Of a stretch of DNA of 64,000 bases, positions 23,729-32,542 are shown in pieces. The notes under the pieces are model-generated. The model did no database searches. It was given only the letters and a program-made list of their open reading frames with translations, and was not told the DNA's origin. Each line of letters opens with the position of its first letter. The first letter of the stretch is position 1. The DNA lies in assembly GCF_018326005.1 (NCBI RefSeq), contig NZ_AP021903.1, positions 801,001 to 865,000 of the forward strand, written 5' to 3'. The translations under genes and the position numbers were made by a program. The DNA is from Pseudomonas sp. Seg1 (GTDB lineage: Bacteria > Pseudomonadota > Gammaproteobacteria > Pseudomonadales > Pseudomonadaceae).

Positions 23729-26134
23729 GTGAACACTTCTTGCCTGCGCCGCTCGTTATTGGCGCTTTCCGTTGCTGCTGCCACTTTCAACGCCCCGACT
23801 GCGTTGGCCGCCACGCTCAATTACGATCTGAGTGGCGGGCCATTGGTCAGCGTCAGGAAAACGTATGACTTCCTCAATCTCGTCGGCTCGATAAACGTTG
23901 TGGAGACTTCGCCGTCGGCCATGACCAGCGCCGCGCAGTTTTCCGGATCGCGGGTCAATGTCGAGATGACCAACAAGGCTGCGATCGCCATTGATGGTGC
24001 CACCCACGGTGTCGGGATCGACATAAAGTCAGCGGGTATTTCCTGGGTCGGACTCGGTTCGAACCTCATTCACGAGGGCTCGATCACCGTCAATGGTCTG
24101 GCCGACAGTGGTGATTCGACCGGTATCGCGCTAAAGGACATGCCGATCACGCGTCACCTGCTCAACAGAGGCACTATCACCGTCACCGGCAATAACGCCA
24201 CAGGGATTTCGCTGATCGGCACGACCATCGGCGACGGTGTGAACAATGACCTCGGTGGCAACATCATCGTCAGTGGTAACAATGCCCGTGGCATTTACAT
24301 GGAAAACACCCGGCAATCAGCGTCGATCTACAACGTCAAGACGATCAAGGCCACCGGCAATGGCGCAGAAGGGCTGTCATTGAACGGCGCAGCGTTTGTG
24401 CCGAGGGCGAGTGACAGTACCGACAGCATTTTCAACATGGGCACCATTTCCGGCGAAAGCATTGGCATCCATGTGAGCAATCAGCCGGCCGCGCAAGGCT
24501 CGTTCAATATCACCCTCGGCGGGGGACTGGTCGAAGGCCGAACGGCTGCCATCCAGGTGGACGATGGGCGCAGTTATTTGTACTGGTGGGGCGGCGACAT
24601 CAAAGGCAATTTGCTCGGCCTGTCCGGGATGGCGGTCGATGGCGAAGTCGACTTCGATGGTTCGCTGATCAAGTCCGGTTACGTGGCCATTCAAAAGGCC
24701 ACGTTGAATCTGGTGCAGCCTCACACCACGATCATCGGCAATCTGGACATGGAAGACGCCGAATCGAATATCGCGATGTCGGTCGGCAATGACACCGATA
24801 TCAACCGGCCGATTCTGACGGTCAGCGGCACCACCGACATCGCACCGGGCGGACACCTGCAGTTGCAGGCGCGCTCCAGCGATTTCCGCACCGCCGCCGC
24901 CGGCAACCGATACACCTTGATCAGTTCGGGCAATCTCGTCGGTGGGGAAAACCTCGCCGTCGAGTCGACCTCCGCGCTGCTCTATGTAAAAAGCTATGGC
25001 GTCGAAGGCAACGACATCAAGGCATTGGTCAGCACCAAGTCGCAGGAAGTGGTGACGGAAAACACGCTTGATGCCGGTGGCAGCCACAACGCTGCAACGG
25101 CGGCAGGACATTTGACCAGCCTGATGTCACGCATCGACGAGCAGGATCCGGTGTTCCAGACCTTCGCCAATGCCAGCACCGATGCGCAACTGGCGCGTCT
25201 GTCCGAGTCCCTCAGCCCGGATGTCAGCCGAGGCGTGCTGCACGCCGCCACCAACAGCCAGACGCTGGTCTCCGGCGTGATCAACGAACGCTCCAGTCGT
25301 GCGCGCAACGCAATCGGCTCGCCGGAAAAAGGCGTGTGGCTGCAAGCCCTGAGCAGCGATGCCAATCAGGACGAGCGCCGCGGTGTGTCGGGTTATGACG
25401 CCGACAGCCACGGGATTGCCGTGGGTGCCGACGGCCAGTTGAACGCAGACACGACGCTGGGCCTGGCTTACAGCTACCTCGATACCGACGTGAAATCCGA
25501 CCTGGGCAGCAAGACCAAAGTCACCGGTCACGCGCTGACGGTCTACGGCAACTGGGTGCATGACAACTGGTTCGTCGACACCTCGTTGATGTACGGCTGG
25601 AACGACAACGAGTCCAAGCGCTACATCGCCGGCACCCGCGCCAAGGGTGATTACGACAGTGATGTGTTTGGCGTCAGTGCCCTGGCCGGTTACAGCCTGC
25701 GTCTGATGCCGGATGTCGTGCTGGAGCCGCAAGTCGGCGCACGTTACGCCAACGTGGGCATGGATGCGTATCGCGAGAAAGGCAGCGCCGCCTCGCTGAA
25801 TGTCGGCAGCCAGCGTTACGAAGTCGGTGAGTTGGGCATGGGCGCGCGTCTGGCTGCTGCGTTTGCAGTCGGCGCAGGCAGTCTTGAGCCTGAAGCGAAA
25901 CTGATGGCCTGGCACGACGTGATTGGCGACAAGGTTGCTACTCAATCTTCGTTTGTACAGGGCGGCGATTCGTTCACCAGCCGCGGCACCACGCCAGTGC
26001 GTGACAGCTATGAACTGGGCCTGGGCGCGAACTACCGGATGGGCGCGTGGAGTGTCGGCGGTGCCTACAACTACGTGACGGCCAGCGGATTTGATTCCGA
26101 TGGTTTCACGGCGAAGGTGCGTTACGCGTTCTGA
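23729..26134 (+). CDS. Type V autotransporter adhesin-like protein
   Basis: 801-aa autotransporter. Signal peptide ~1-28 (ends ALAATLNY). The passenger (~30-460) consists of short beta-helix-like repeats (GITVNGL, GTITVTGNNATGISL, GNIIVSGNNARGIYM) and the linker/autochaperone region follows. The outer-membrane beta-barrel (~530-801) starts near GVWLQALSSDANQDERRGVSGYDADSHGIAVGADGQ and ends KVRYAF, the terminal Phe needed for BAM insertion. GTG start with GGAAGGGA upstream. No enzymatic motif seen in the passenger; adhesin is an inference. Confidence 0.88.
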   Translation: MNTSCLRRSLLALSVAAATFNAPTALAATLNYDLSGGPLVSVRKTYDFLNLVGSINVVETSPSAMTSAAQFSGSRVNVEMTNKAAIAIDGATHGVGIDIKSAGISWVGLGSNLIHEGSITVNGLADSGDSTGIALKDMPITRHLLNRGTITVTGNNATGISLIGTTIGDGVNNDLGGNIIVSGNNARGIYMENTRQSASIYNVKTIKATGNGAEGLSLNGAAFVPRASDSTDSIFNMGTISGESIGIHVSNQPAAQGSFNITLGGGLVEGRTAAIQVDDGRSYLYWWGGDIKGNLLGLSGMAVDGEVDFDGSLIKSGYVAIQKATLNLVQPHTTIIGNLDMEDAESNIAMSVGNDTDINRPILTVSGTTDIAPGGHLQLQARSSDFRTAAAGNRYTLISSGNLVGGENLAVESTSALLYVKSYGVEGNDIKALVSTKSQEVVTENTLDAGGSHNAATAAGHLTSLMSRIDEQDPVFQTFANASTDAQLARLSESLSPDVSRGVLHAATNSQTLVSGVINERSSRARNAIGSPEKGVWLQALSSDANQDERRGVSGYDADSHGIAVGADGQLNADTTLGLAYSYLDTDVKSDLGSKTKVTGHALTVYGNWVHDNWFVDTSLMYGWNDNESKRYIAGTRAKGDYDSDVFGVSALAGYSLRLMPDVVLEPQVGARYANVGMDAYREKGSAASLNVGSQRYEVGELGMGARLAAAFAVGAGSLEPEAKLMAWHDVIGDKVATQSSFVQGGDSFTSRGTTPVRDSYELGLGANYRMGAWSVGGAYNYVTASGFDSDGFTAKVRYAF

Positions 26135-26160
26135 TCCATCAGATAACCGCGTGATCGTTC

Positions 26161-26229
26161 ATCGCTGGCAAGCCAGCTCCCACATTTGGAATACGTTCCA
26201 ACCTGTGGGAGCTGGCTTGCCAGCGATGG
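26161..26229. repeat. REP inverted pair (CTGGCTTGCCAGC type)
   Basis: Two facing arms with a short spacer (atttggaatacgttccaacc, itself a small dyad), between the convergent autotransporter and TpsB genes; probably serves as a bidirectional transcript end. Confidence 0.9.
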
Positions 26230-26263
26230 CGGTCTGTCAGCTCAACAGATTTATCTGACACCC

Positions 26264-27934
26264 CTACAGCTGATAACTGAAGCTGATGCTGTACCGCGTC
26301 CGCCGATTGAACGTGTCCAGCGCTTCATCCGACATCGCCTTCGCCGCTTCCAGCGCAATGTTGTAGTACTTGGCGTCGCCGAATCTCAAACCCACCGCCG
26401 CCGACGACAAGTTGTTGGCCTGCACCGGCAATTCATTGAACCAACTGCGCGAACGATCGAGCACCACGTACGGTTGCAGGATGCGCACCCAGTTGCCGTC
26501 GCGATTGAAACTGTAGTTGACCTCGTAAGCCACCCCCCAGCCCTTGTCGCCCGACGCCTGATCATCGGGATAACCGCGCCCGAAATTCTGCCCGCCGAAC
26601 ACTGCGCGTTCGCTGTCCGGGAGGGTGTCGTCGCTCCAGTACAACGCGGCCGACAGCACGCCTTGCCAGTTGTCGAAGAACTTGTCGCTCTGCACGCCGG
26701 ACAGGCGCACCCGGAAGAAGTCGAGGTCGATGGCGTTGTTGTTGGTCTTCGCGCCCATGCTGTCCAGGCCCTGGTACACGCCACCGCTGAGAATCCGCAA
26801 TTGCCGGGCATCGGCCTTGCGCCAATCGCTCTCGAAAGCGAGGGCGCGGATGTCGGTGCGTTCTTCGACGCTCAGCGGGTAACCGATGACGTTGTAGCGA
26901 GTCTTGTCATTGACCGCGTACAGCCGCGATCCGGCGGTCAGCAGTTCGTTGGAAGCCGCGATCAGGGGGAGGGTGAAGCCGATCGAATAACGGTCGTTCT
27001 CCCGATGCGGTTTGAGTTGCAGGCCATTGTCGAGCAGCACATTGGTGCCGGGGTCGGCACGGTAGCGGGAGGCGGAAAGGGCCAGTTGCGTACCTTCGCT
27101 ATCGAGGAACTGGCTGTAGTCGAGGCGGTAGTAATGTTCTTTGTCGTCACCCGGCGGAAACAGACCGCTGAGGCTCAATTGCTCGCCCATGGACGTCTGC
27201 GAATTGCTGCTCACGCCGAGTAAAGCTTGCGTGCCGTTGCGGTTGTCTTCAGTGGTGCTCAGCGTGCTGGTGAACGGTTTGCGGCTGGCTTGCGCGACCA
27301 GCGTTGTGGCGCCATCGGTGGTGCCCGGCGGCGGTACTTGTGCCTGGATCGTCACGCCGGGGATGCGCGTCATCAACGTGGTATAGCGCTCGAACGTCTT
27401 GCGGGTCAGCGGCCGCTCGGCCTGGATTTTCGCCGCCAGTTTGTCGAGCAGGCCTTTGACCCTGCCGACATCACCCTGCATCTGCACATCCCGCACGTAA
27501 CCTTCGACCAGTACGACGCGGGCGACGCCGTCGTCGAAGTTCTGTTGCGGTAAAAAGGCGTAGGACAGCAGGTAGCCGTCCTGCTGATAGCGCCGGGTGA
27601 TGTTGCGCGTCGCTTCGATCAGCTCGGCGAGGCTGGTTTCGTGGCCGATAAGTGGTTTGTAATTGTCGGCCAACTCGTTCAGCGGATAGATCGTGCCGCC
27701 CTCGATCTGCACGGTTTTGAGATTGACCTTGGTGCTCATCATCAACGGTTGCGCGGCAGTTGCGCCGGGGTCTGGCACCTGCAACGGCGCGGCAGCCGGG
27801 CGATAGGCGTCGGCCGGCAAATTCGGCACGGGCAGATTACGGATGGTTTCGTTGCTGTTGAGAAAGCTGGGGAGGGTGTCGGCGAGGGCGGCGGAACTGA
27901 GACTGAGGCACAGCAGGGATGCCATAACGCGCAT
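26264..27934 (-). CDS. ShlB/FhaC-family TpsB outer-membrane transporter
   Basis: 556-aa two-partner secretion pore. Signal peptide ~1-18, a Pro/Ala linker, POTRA domains (~75-150, VQIEGGTIYPLNELADNYKPLIG ... RRYQQDGYLLSYAFLP; second ~155-220), then a 16-strand barrel with the conserved FGGQNFGRGYP motif and terminal YSISFSYQL. The start at 27934 is preferred because GGAG lies 6 nt upstream; an ATG at 27946 is the alternative. It lies downstream of, and on the same strand as, the repeat lipoprotein gene; no canonical TpsA (TPS domain, NxNG) is in the window. Confidence 0.9.
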   Translation of the reverse strand: MRVMASLLCLSLSSAALADTLPSFLNSNETIRNLPVPNLPADAYRPAAAPLQVPDPGATAAQPLMMSTKVNLKTVQIEGGTIYPLNELADNYKPLIGHETSLAELIEATRNITRRYQQDGYLLSYAFLPQQNFDDGVARVVLVEGYVRDVQMQGDVGRVKGLLDKLAAKIQAERPLTRKTFERYTTLMTRIPGVTIQAQVPPPGTTDGATTLVAQASRKPFTSTLSTTEDNRNGTQALLGVSSNSQTSMGEQLSLSGLFPPGDDKEHYYRLDYSQFLDSEGTQLALSASRYRADPGTNVLLDNGLQLKPHRENDRYSIGFTLPLIAASNELLTAGSRLYAVNDKTRYNVIGYPLSVEERTDIRALAFESDWRKADARQLRILSGGVYQGLDSMGAKTNNNAIDLDFFRVRLSGVQSDKFFDNWQGVLSAALYWSDDTLPDSERAVFGGQNFGRGYPDDQASGDKGWGVAYEVNYSFNRDGNWVRILQPYVVLDRSRSWFNELPVQANNLSSAAVGLRFGDAKYYNIALEAAKAMSDEALDTFNRRTRYSISFSYQL

Positions 27935-27980
27935 AGGACACTCCATGGTCAGATCACAGCACAGGGCTGGGTTCTCCTAA

Positions 27981-28013
27981 GAAAAAAGCGGAAGACTCGT
28001 GGGAATCTTCCGC
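27981..28013 (-). terminator. Rho-independent terminator of the repeat-lipoprotein gene
   Basis: gcggaaga / tcttccgc, an 8-bp perfect stem (27988-28013) with a 10-nt loop. Read on the minus strand it is followed by TTTTTT (27987-27982). It lies between the lipoprotein gene and tpsB, so it may attenuate transcription into tpsB. Confidence 0.8.
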
Positions 28014-28067
28014 CCTCAACCAAGCGTAGGCGCTGTATGTGAGGCCGTCGAATCGGCCAGGTGCAAT

Positions 28068-29681
28068 TTAGCGTTTGTTGCCTCCCAGGGCGCCGGTCAG
28101 GCCACCGAGTACTCCGCCCAGACCGCCCGTGGTGCCGCCGCCGGTTGCGGTTCCGGTGCCGCCGTTGACCAGGCCGCCAACCGCTGCAACGGTACCACCG
28201 ACGTTGTTGACCAGACCTCCGACGGCTGTGGTAACCGGGTTGTTGGTGGCGGCAATCGCGCCACCCAGATTGCTGACCGCACCGCCGACTTGACCTGTGA
28301 GCGCGGCGACTGGCGAGCCGAGACCAGTAGCGGCGCCGACTTGCTGGGTCACGTTGGTGACGGCGCTGGTGACCGGATTCAGACCAGCACCGACGGTGGC
28401 GCCGACAGTGGCCAGTGGCGAAGTCGTTGCAGTAATCGGTGAGCCCGAACCGCCGAGCACGGTGTTCAGCGAAGCGACGGTGTTACCCAGTCCGCCTGCG
28501 GCAACACCACCGGCACTGACCACGCCGTTGGTATTGCCAGCGTTCAAGCCTGTGCCGACGTTAACCACGGCGCCGCCCACGGTTTGCAACAGACCCGTGC
28601 CGCCGAGGCCGCCACCCAGTCCACCGCCGATACCGCCACCAGTTCCTGAGCCGGTGCCGTTGGACACCAGCCCACCCGCCTTGCCAACCGCTGTGCCGAC
28701 GTTGCTCACGGCACCGCCGAGGGTGTTGGTCACGGCGTTGCCATTGCCAGCAGCGGTGACCTTGCCGCCCAAACCGTTCACGGTGCCGCCGACTTGCGAA
28801 ATCACGCCTTTGAGCGGATCACCGAGGCCGGTGGTAGCGCCGAGTTTGCCGGTGGTGCTTTCAACCATGGCGATCACCGGGACCAGGCTGGCGCCGACTT
28901 TATTGGTCAATTGGCTGGTTGGGCCATTGGTCAGCGTGGTGTCGAGGGTATCGCCGAGCATGGTGACTTTCTCGCCAACGCCGTCGAGCAATGGTGCCAC
29001 TTTGGTGACCACGCCGCCGACCACGGGAACGCTGCCGGTGGCGGTTGCCAGTTTGCCGCTGAGGTCGGACACGCCGTTGCCGACATCGGTAACAACTCCG
29101 CCGACCGAGGCCACGGTGGTGGTCAGGCCTTTAGGGTCGGTCGCCAGTTTGCCGACGCCATTGGCAATGCCATCGCCCAGCGTGCTGACGACGTTGCCGG
29201 CGGTGTTCGCCGCGCTCTGCACCACGCCACCGACCACTGGCACAGTGCTCAGGGAGTCGCCAATCTGACCGACGCCATCGCCGACGCCGCTGACGGTTTT
29301 GCCCACATCCTGCACCAGGGTGGTGGTTACCAGTGACGGAGTAGTTGGATTGGTCGGGTTGGTTGGATCAGTCGGGTTCGTTGGATTGGTTGGATCCGTC
29401 GGGTTGGTCGGATTGGTCGGATTAGTCGGGTTGGTTGGATTGGTGCCTCCCGTTCCGCCCGTACCGCCAGTGCCTGCAGTGCCGTCTGTGCCACCGGTAC
29501 CGCCAGTGCCACCGGTCCCACCCGTGCCGCCGGAGCCATCGGTTCCTGCGCTGCTAGCGGGAGAAGAACTCCCGGAACTGCTTTTATGGCCGCCACCGCC
29601 ACTGCTGCAACCGGTGAGGCCGAGGGAGAGAATCAATGCCAGAGCGATTGCTGATTTGCACCACACGTCTTGAGTTTTCAT
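28068..29681 (-). CDS. Repeat-rich (Gly-Gly-Thr / Asn-Pro-Thr) collagen-like lipoprotein
   Basis: 537-aa lipoprotein. Signal ending LSLGLTGC (lipobox LTGC). Residues ~25-65 are Ser/Gly-rich with GGT triplets; ~66-105 are NPT/DPT triplets; the rest is built from imperfect ~25-40-residue units rich in Val/Gly/Thr such as PVVGGVV, VGNGV and GGAVSNVGTAVG, with no Cys after the lipid site. It probably forms an extended or beta-rich surface structure. AAGGAA precedes the ATG at 29681. Placed upstream of tpsB on the same strand. Often auto-named collagen-like, but most triplets lack collagen's strict G-X-Y phase. Function unknown. Confidence 0.82.
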   Translation of the reverse strand: MKTQDVWCKSAIALALILSLGLTGCSSGGGGHKSSSGSSSPASSAGTDGSGGTGGTGGTGGTGGTDGTAGTGGTGGTGGTNPTNPTNPTNPTNPTDPTNPTNPTDPTNPTNPTTPSLVTTTLVQDVGKTVSGVGDGVGQIGDSLSTVPVVGGVVQSAANTAGNVVSTLGDGIANGVGKLATDPKGLTTTVASVGGVVTDVGNGVSDLSGKLATATGSVPVVGGVVTKVAPLLDGVGEKVTMLGDTLDTTLTNGPTSQLTNKVGASLVPVIAMVESTTGKLGATTGLGDPLKGVISQVGGTVNGLGGKVTAAGNGNAVTNTLGGAVSNVGTAVGKAGGLVSNGTGSGTGGGIGGGLGGGLGGTGLLQTVGGAVVNVGTGLNAGNTNGVVSAGGVAAGGLGNTVASLNTVLGGSGSPITATTSPLATVGATVGAGLNPVTSAVTNVTQQVGAATGLGSPVAALTGQVGGAVSNLGGAIAATNNPVTTAVGGLVNNVGGTVAAVGGLVNGGTGTATGGGTTGGLGGVLGGLTGALGGNKR

Positions 29682-29878
29682 GATCGAGATTCCTTGCACC
29701 TGTTACAACGTTCGTTGTCTTCGATGGCTCCCCGGTCTATCGCCGGTGATGCCTCCGTCCGTTGTGTCAATCTCAGTCCAAGGGCAGGTTCCAGGCCATT
29801 CTCAAGTTGGTATTAACGCCTTTATATATAAGGTGATGCGCAGCGCCTAAGGACTAATACCCAAGATATAGACGCGCA

Positions 29879-29904
29879 AAAAAAAGCCTTGAGAATCAAG
29901 GCCA
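29879..29904 (-). terminator. Terminator-like hairpin for the maoC-side operon
   Basis: gccttga / tcaaggc with a 3-nt loop; on the minus strand it is followed by a run of eight T residues. It lies downstream of the fabG-maoC transcription unit. Confidence 0.7.
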
Positions 29905-30018
29905 GGTGTTTGTCGAAGAGGTGGTCAAGGTGCGGAAAAACTTAAGTGATATATACACAATTTACAGGTCGGCCCCTATTTCCCGGGCGCTGAAAACCTT
30001 GTGGTGACAGGGAGCTTT

Positions 30019-30048
30019 TGTGGTGAGGGGATAAATCCCCTCACCACA
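30019..30048. other. 13-bp perfect inverted repeat
   Basis: tgtggtgagggga / tcccctcaccaca with a 4-nt loop. It has no T-tract on either strand, so it is not a canonical terminator; it may stabilise the 3' end of the maoC transcript or bind a protein. Confidence 0.65.
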
Positions 30049-30093
30049 GAGATTCCTTCACACAAATTCTGTTTTCATCACCCACTTCTGGAT

Positions 30094-30948
30094 TCAGGCA
30101 ATCGGCTGCCAATTGCCCACCATATGCTCCAGATCCCCCGCCCCCACCAGCCGCAATTCGCCACTGGATCCCGCTTCGCTGGCCAGCAACGTCACCTCAC
30201 TCGGCAATCGCACCGGTTTGCGAAAGTGCACCGCGATCTCCAGATTGGCCTTGGGTAAATGATCCGCCAGCGCCGCGAGTGTGCGGGCCTTGTTCCACAA
30301 GCCGTGGGCGATGGCCGTGGGAAAGCCGAACAACTTTGCGCTCGCCGCGCTCAGGTGGATCGGGTTGTAGTCTCCCGACACCTTGGCGTATTGCCGGCCA
30401 ATGTCTGCCGGCGCCTTCCAATGGGCCACTTCCGTCAGCGCTTGCGATGGCTGCCAATGCTGTTCGACGGCTTCACCGTCAAGTTTTACCCCGCGACAGA
30501 GCATCTGACTTTCGGCTTCCCACAACGGCCCGAGCTGATCATCCAGCGTGGTCAGCAGATCGAACGTCGCGCCCTTGGGATGCGCTTGCAGATTATTCAC
30601 GCGCACGCTGACTTGCGCGCGACTGATCGCGCCCATCGGCCGCAGCACGCGAATGCGGTTGCTCAAATGAATCAGGCCCAGCAGCGGAAACGGAAAGTCC
30701 TTCGCCGTGAGCAACTGCATCTGCAAGGCAAACGCGAGGATGTGTGGATAAGTCGGCGGCAGCAGACCGTCGTCGGTAAAACCGCAGACCTTGCGATAGT
30801 CCGCCAGGCGTTTGCCATCGACGTCGACCCAGCAGCGCAAGCCGCTGTCGGGCAGTTGCGTGCCAGTGATCTTGCGTCGCGTCGCCGCCCGCGCATATAG
30901 CCCGGTCAGGCTTGGTTCGCGGTCCAGTGTGTGCCATTCGATGCTCAT
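30094..30948 (-). CDS. MaoC-family (hot-dog) acyl dehydratase
   Basis: 284-aa double hot-dog protein. The C-terminal half has the MaoC hydratase motif (YAKVSGDYNPIHLSAASAKLFGFPTAIAHGLW), with catalytic Asp and His in D-Y-N-P-I-H. The N-terminal half is a degenerate hot-dog. It probably hydrates 2-enoyl-thioesters. Its ATG lies 2 bp after the fabG-like stop (TAGGCATG), so they are one operon; together with the divergent thiolase they could form a fatty-acid modification or degradation module. Substrate unknown. Confidence 0.88.
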   Translation of the reverse strand: MSIEWHTLDREPSLTGLYARAATRRKITGTQLPDSGLRCWVDVDGKRLADYRKVCGFTDDGLLPPTYPHILAFALQMQLLTAKDFPFPLLGLIHLSNRIRVLRPMGAISRAQVSVRVNNLQAHPKGATFDLLTTLDDQLGPLWEAESQMLCRGVKLDGEAVEQHWQPSQALTEVAHWKAPADIGRQYAKVSGDYNPIHLSAASAKLFGFPTAIAHGLWNKARTLAALADHLPKANLEIAVHFRKPVRLPSEVTLLASEAGSSGELRLVGAGDLEHMVGNWQPIA

Positions 30949-30950
30949 GC

Positions 30951-32303
30951 CTAAGCCCCCAGAACACTTTGTCCACAGACCCGCAGCGCCTGCCCGGTGA
31001 ACGCGCCGGTGCCCGGTTGCGCCAGCCAAGCCACGGCCTCGGCGACGTCTTGCGGCAAGCCGCCCTGGCCCAGCGAACTCATGCGTCGTCCGGCCTCACG
31101 CAGGCCGAAAGGAATGTGCGCGGTCATCTGCGTTTCGATAAATCCCGGCGCCACGGCGTTGATGCTGATGCCGCGTTCCAGCAGTGTCGGCGCCCACGCC
31201 TGGGCCAGGCCGATCAAGCCAGCCTTGCTCGCGGCGTAGTTGGTTTGCCCGCGATTACCGGCGATACCGCTGATCGAGGCGAGCAGGATCACCCGCGCGT
31301 TGTCTTTCAGCGTGCCGCTGTCGAGCAGGGCTTTGGTCAGCACTTGCGGCGCATTGAGGTTGACCGCCAGCACCGCGTCCCAGAATTCCGGAGTCATGTT
31401 GGCCAAGGTCTTGTCGCGAGTGATCCCGGCGTTGTGCACCAGAATGTCGAGGCCGTCCGGCAGTTGTTCGATCAGTTGCGTGGCAGCGTCCTCCGCGCAG
31501 ATGTCGAGGGTGATGCTGCGCCCGCCGAGGCGCGCGGCGAGGGCTTCAAGATCGGTCTTGGCCGGCGGCACGTCGAGCAGGATGACCTCGGCGCCATCGC
31601 GTGCCAGGGTCTCGGCAATCGAAGCGCCAATGCCGCGCGCTGCGCCGGTGACCAGCGCCTTGCGCCCGGCCAGTGGTCGCGTCCAGTCGGTGACCGGCGT
31701 CGCGCACGCGGTCAGGCGAATCACCTGTCCGGAAACGAAAGCACTTTTCGGCGAAAGGAAAAACCGCAGCGGGCCTTCCAGCTGATCTTCGGCACCGTCA
31801 CCGACATAAATCAATTGCAGCGTGCCACCGCTGCGCAACTCCTTGGCCAGCGAACGGGAGAACCCTTCCAGCGCCCGTTGTGCGCTGGCGGCGAACGGAT
31901 CGCTCAGGGTTTCCGGGGCGCGACCGAGGATCACCAGGTGGGCGTTGGATTCAAGATTTTTCATCAGCGGCTGGAAGAACTCGCGCAGCTGTTTGAGCTG
32001 ATCGGTCTGTTGCAGATCGCTGGCGTCGAACACCACAGCCTTGAGTTTCGGGCCAAGGCCGGGAATCCATTCGGTAGCGCTCGCCGGTTGCTCGCCGTAG
32101 CGGTAAATCCCCTCGGTCAAACGATTGGCGAAGGCGCTGACGCGCTCGGCCAGCGGCCCGCCGCCGATCAGCAGCGCACCCTCCACCGGCCGCAGGCGTC
32201 CGGCCTGCCAGCGCTCCAGTCGCACCGGCGACGGCAGGCCCAGAGCCCCGACCAGACGATGGCCGATGGACGAGTTGGCAAAGTCGATATAGCGGTCAGA
32301 CAT
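30951..32303 (-). CDS. FabG-like 3-oxoacyl-ACP/CoA reductase, long form
   Basis: 450-aa two-domain SDR. Residues ~1-205 are a Rossmann-like domain without the catalytic residues; ~210-450 are a complete FabG domain with the cofactor motif VTGAARGIGASIA, NAGITRD, Ser in ASISGIAG, and YxxxK in YAASKAG. Such high-molecular-weight FabG proteins (FabG4-type) reduce 3-oxoacyl thioesters. First gene of the fabG-maoC operon, divergent from a thiolase gene with a REP pair between. Confidence 0.9.
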   Translation of the reverse strand: MSDRYIDFANSSIGHRLVGALGLPSPVRLERWQAGRLRPVEGALLIGGGPLAERVSAFANRLTEGIYRYGEQPASATEWIPGLGPKLKAVVFDASDLQQTDQLKQLREFFQPLMKNLESNAHLVILGRAPETLSDPFAASAQRALEGFSRSLAKELRSGGTLQLIYVGDGAEDQLEGPLRFFLSPKSAFVSGQVIRLTACATPVTDWTRPLAGRKALVTGAARGIGASIAETLARDGAEVILLDVPPAKTDLEALAARLGGRSITLDICAEDAATQLIEQLPDGLDILVHNAGITRDKTLANMTPEFWDAVLAVNLNAPQVLTKALLDSGTLKDNARVILLASISGIAGNRGQTNYAASKAGLIGLAQAWAPTLLERGISINAVAPGFIETQMTAHIPFGLREAGRRMSSLGQGGLPQDVAEAVAWLAQPGTGAFTGQALRVCGQSVLGA

Positions 32304-32411
32304 GGAACGCTCTCCAAATGTTGGGGTTCAAAGTGTGGACTGCCAATGGCAAACAATCGTTCGATCCACGCAATAAGGCCTACGCTAGAACAGCAGAGTA
32401 GACCACTGACC

Positions 32412-32503
32412 CTGTGCGGGCTGGCTTGCCAGCGATGGCGGACTGTCTGCCACTGAAGGTGTTGGATGTGCCGGCCCCATCGCTGGCAAGCCAGCTCCCA
32501 CAG
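32412..32503. repeat. REP inverted pair (CTGGCTTGCCAGC type)
   Basis: Facing arms between fabG and the thiolase gene; the left arm is mutated (tgtgcgggctggcttgccag). Confidence 0.88.
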
Positions 32504-32542
32504 GGTTCTATGTGAACCTGGACATCTAAAAAGGAGCTTTTC

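Larger units (their letters stand above)
29682..30093. other. Intergenic region with strong palindromes
   Basis: 412 bp without a gene. It holds the promoter region of the repeat lipoprotein (left), an AT-rich imperfect palindrome at ~29809-29870 (ttggtatta ... taataccc around ccttatatataagg-like DNA), the terminator at 29879-29904 and the 13-bp perfect hairpin at 30019-30048. Confidence 0.6.

Noticed and set aside
28297..29268. Plus-strand Pro/Thr-rich open frame opposite the repeat lipoprotein
   Set aside because: Mirror of the Gly/Val/Thr repeats (GGT read as ACC/CCA); the minus frame has the lipobox, ribosome-binding site and terminator.
30912..32456. 514-codon open frame on the plus strand opposite fabG/maoC
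   Set aside because: Antisense to intact SDR and MaoC motifs; no homology recognised.
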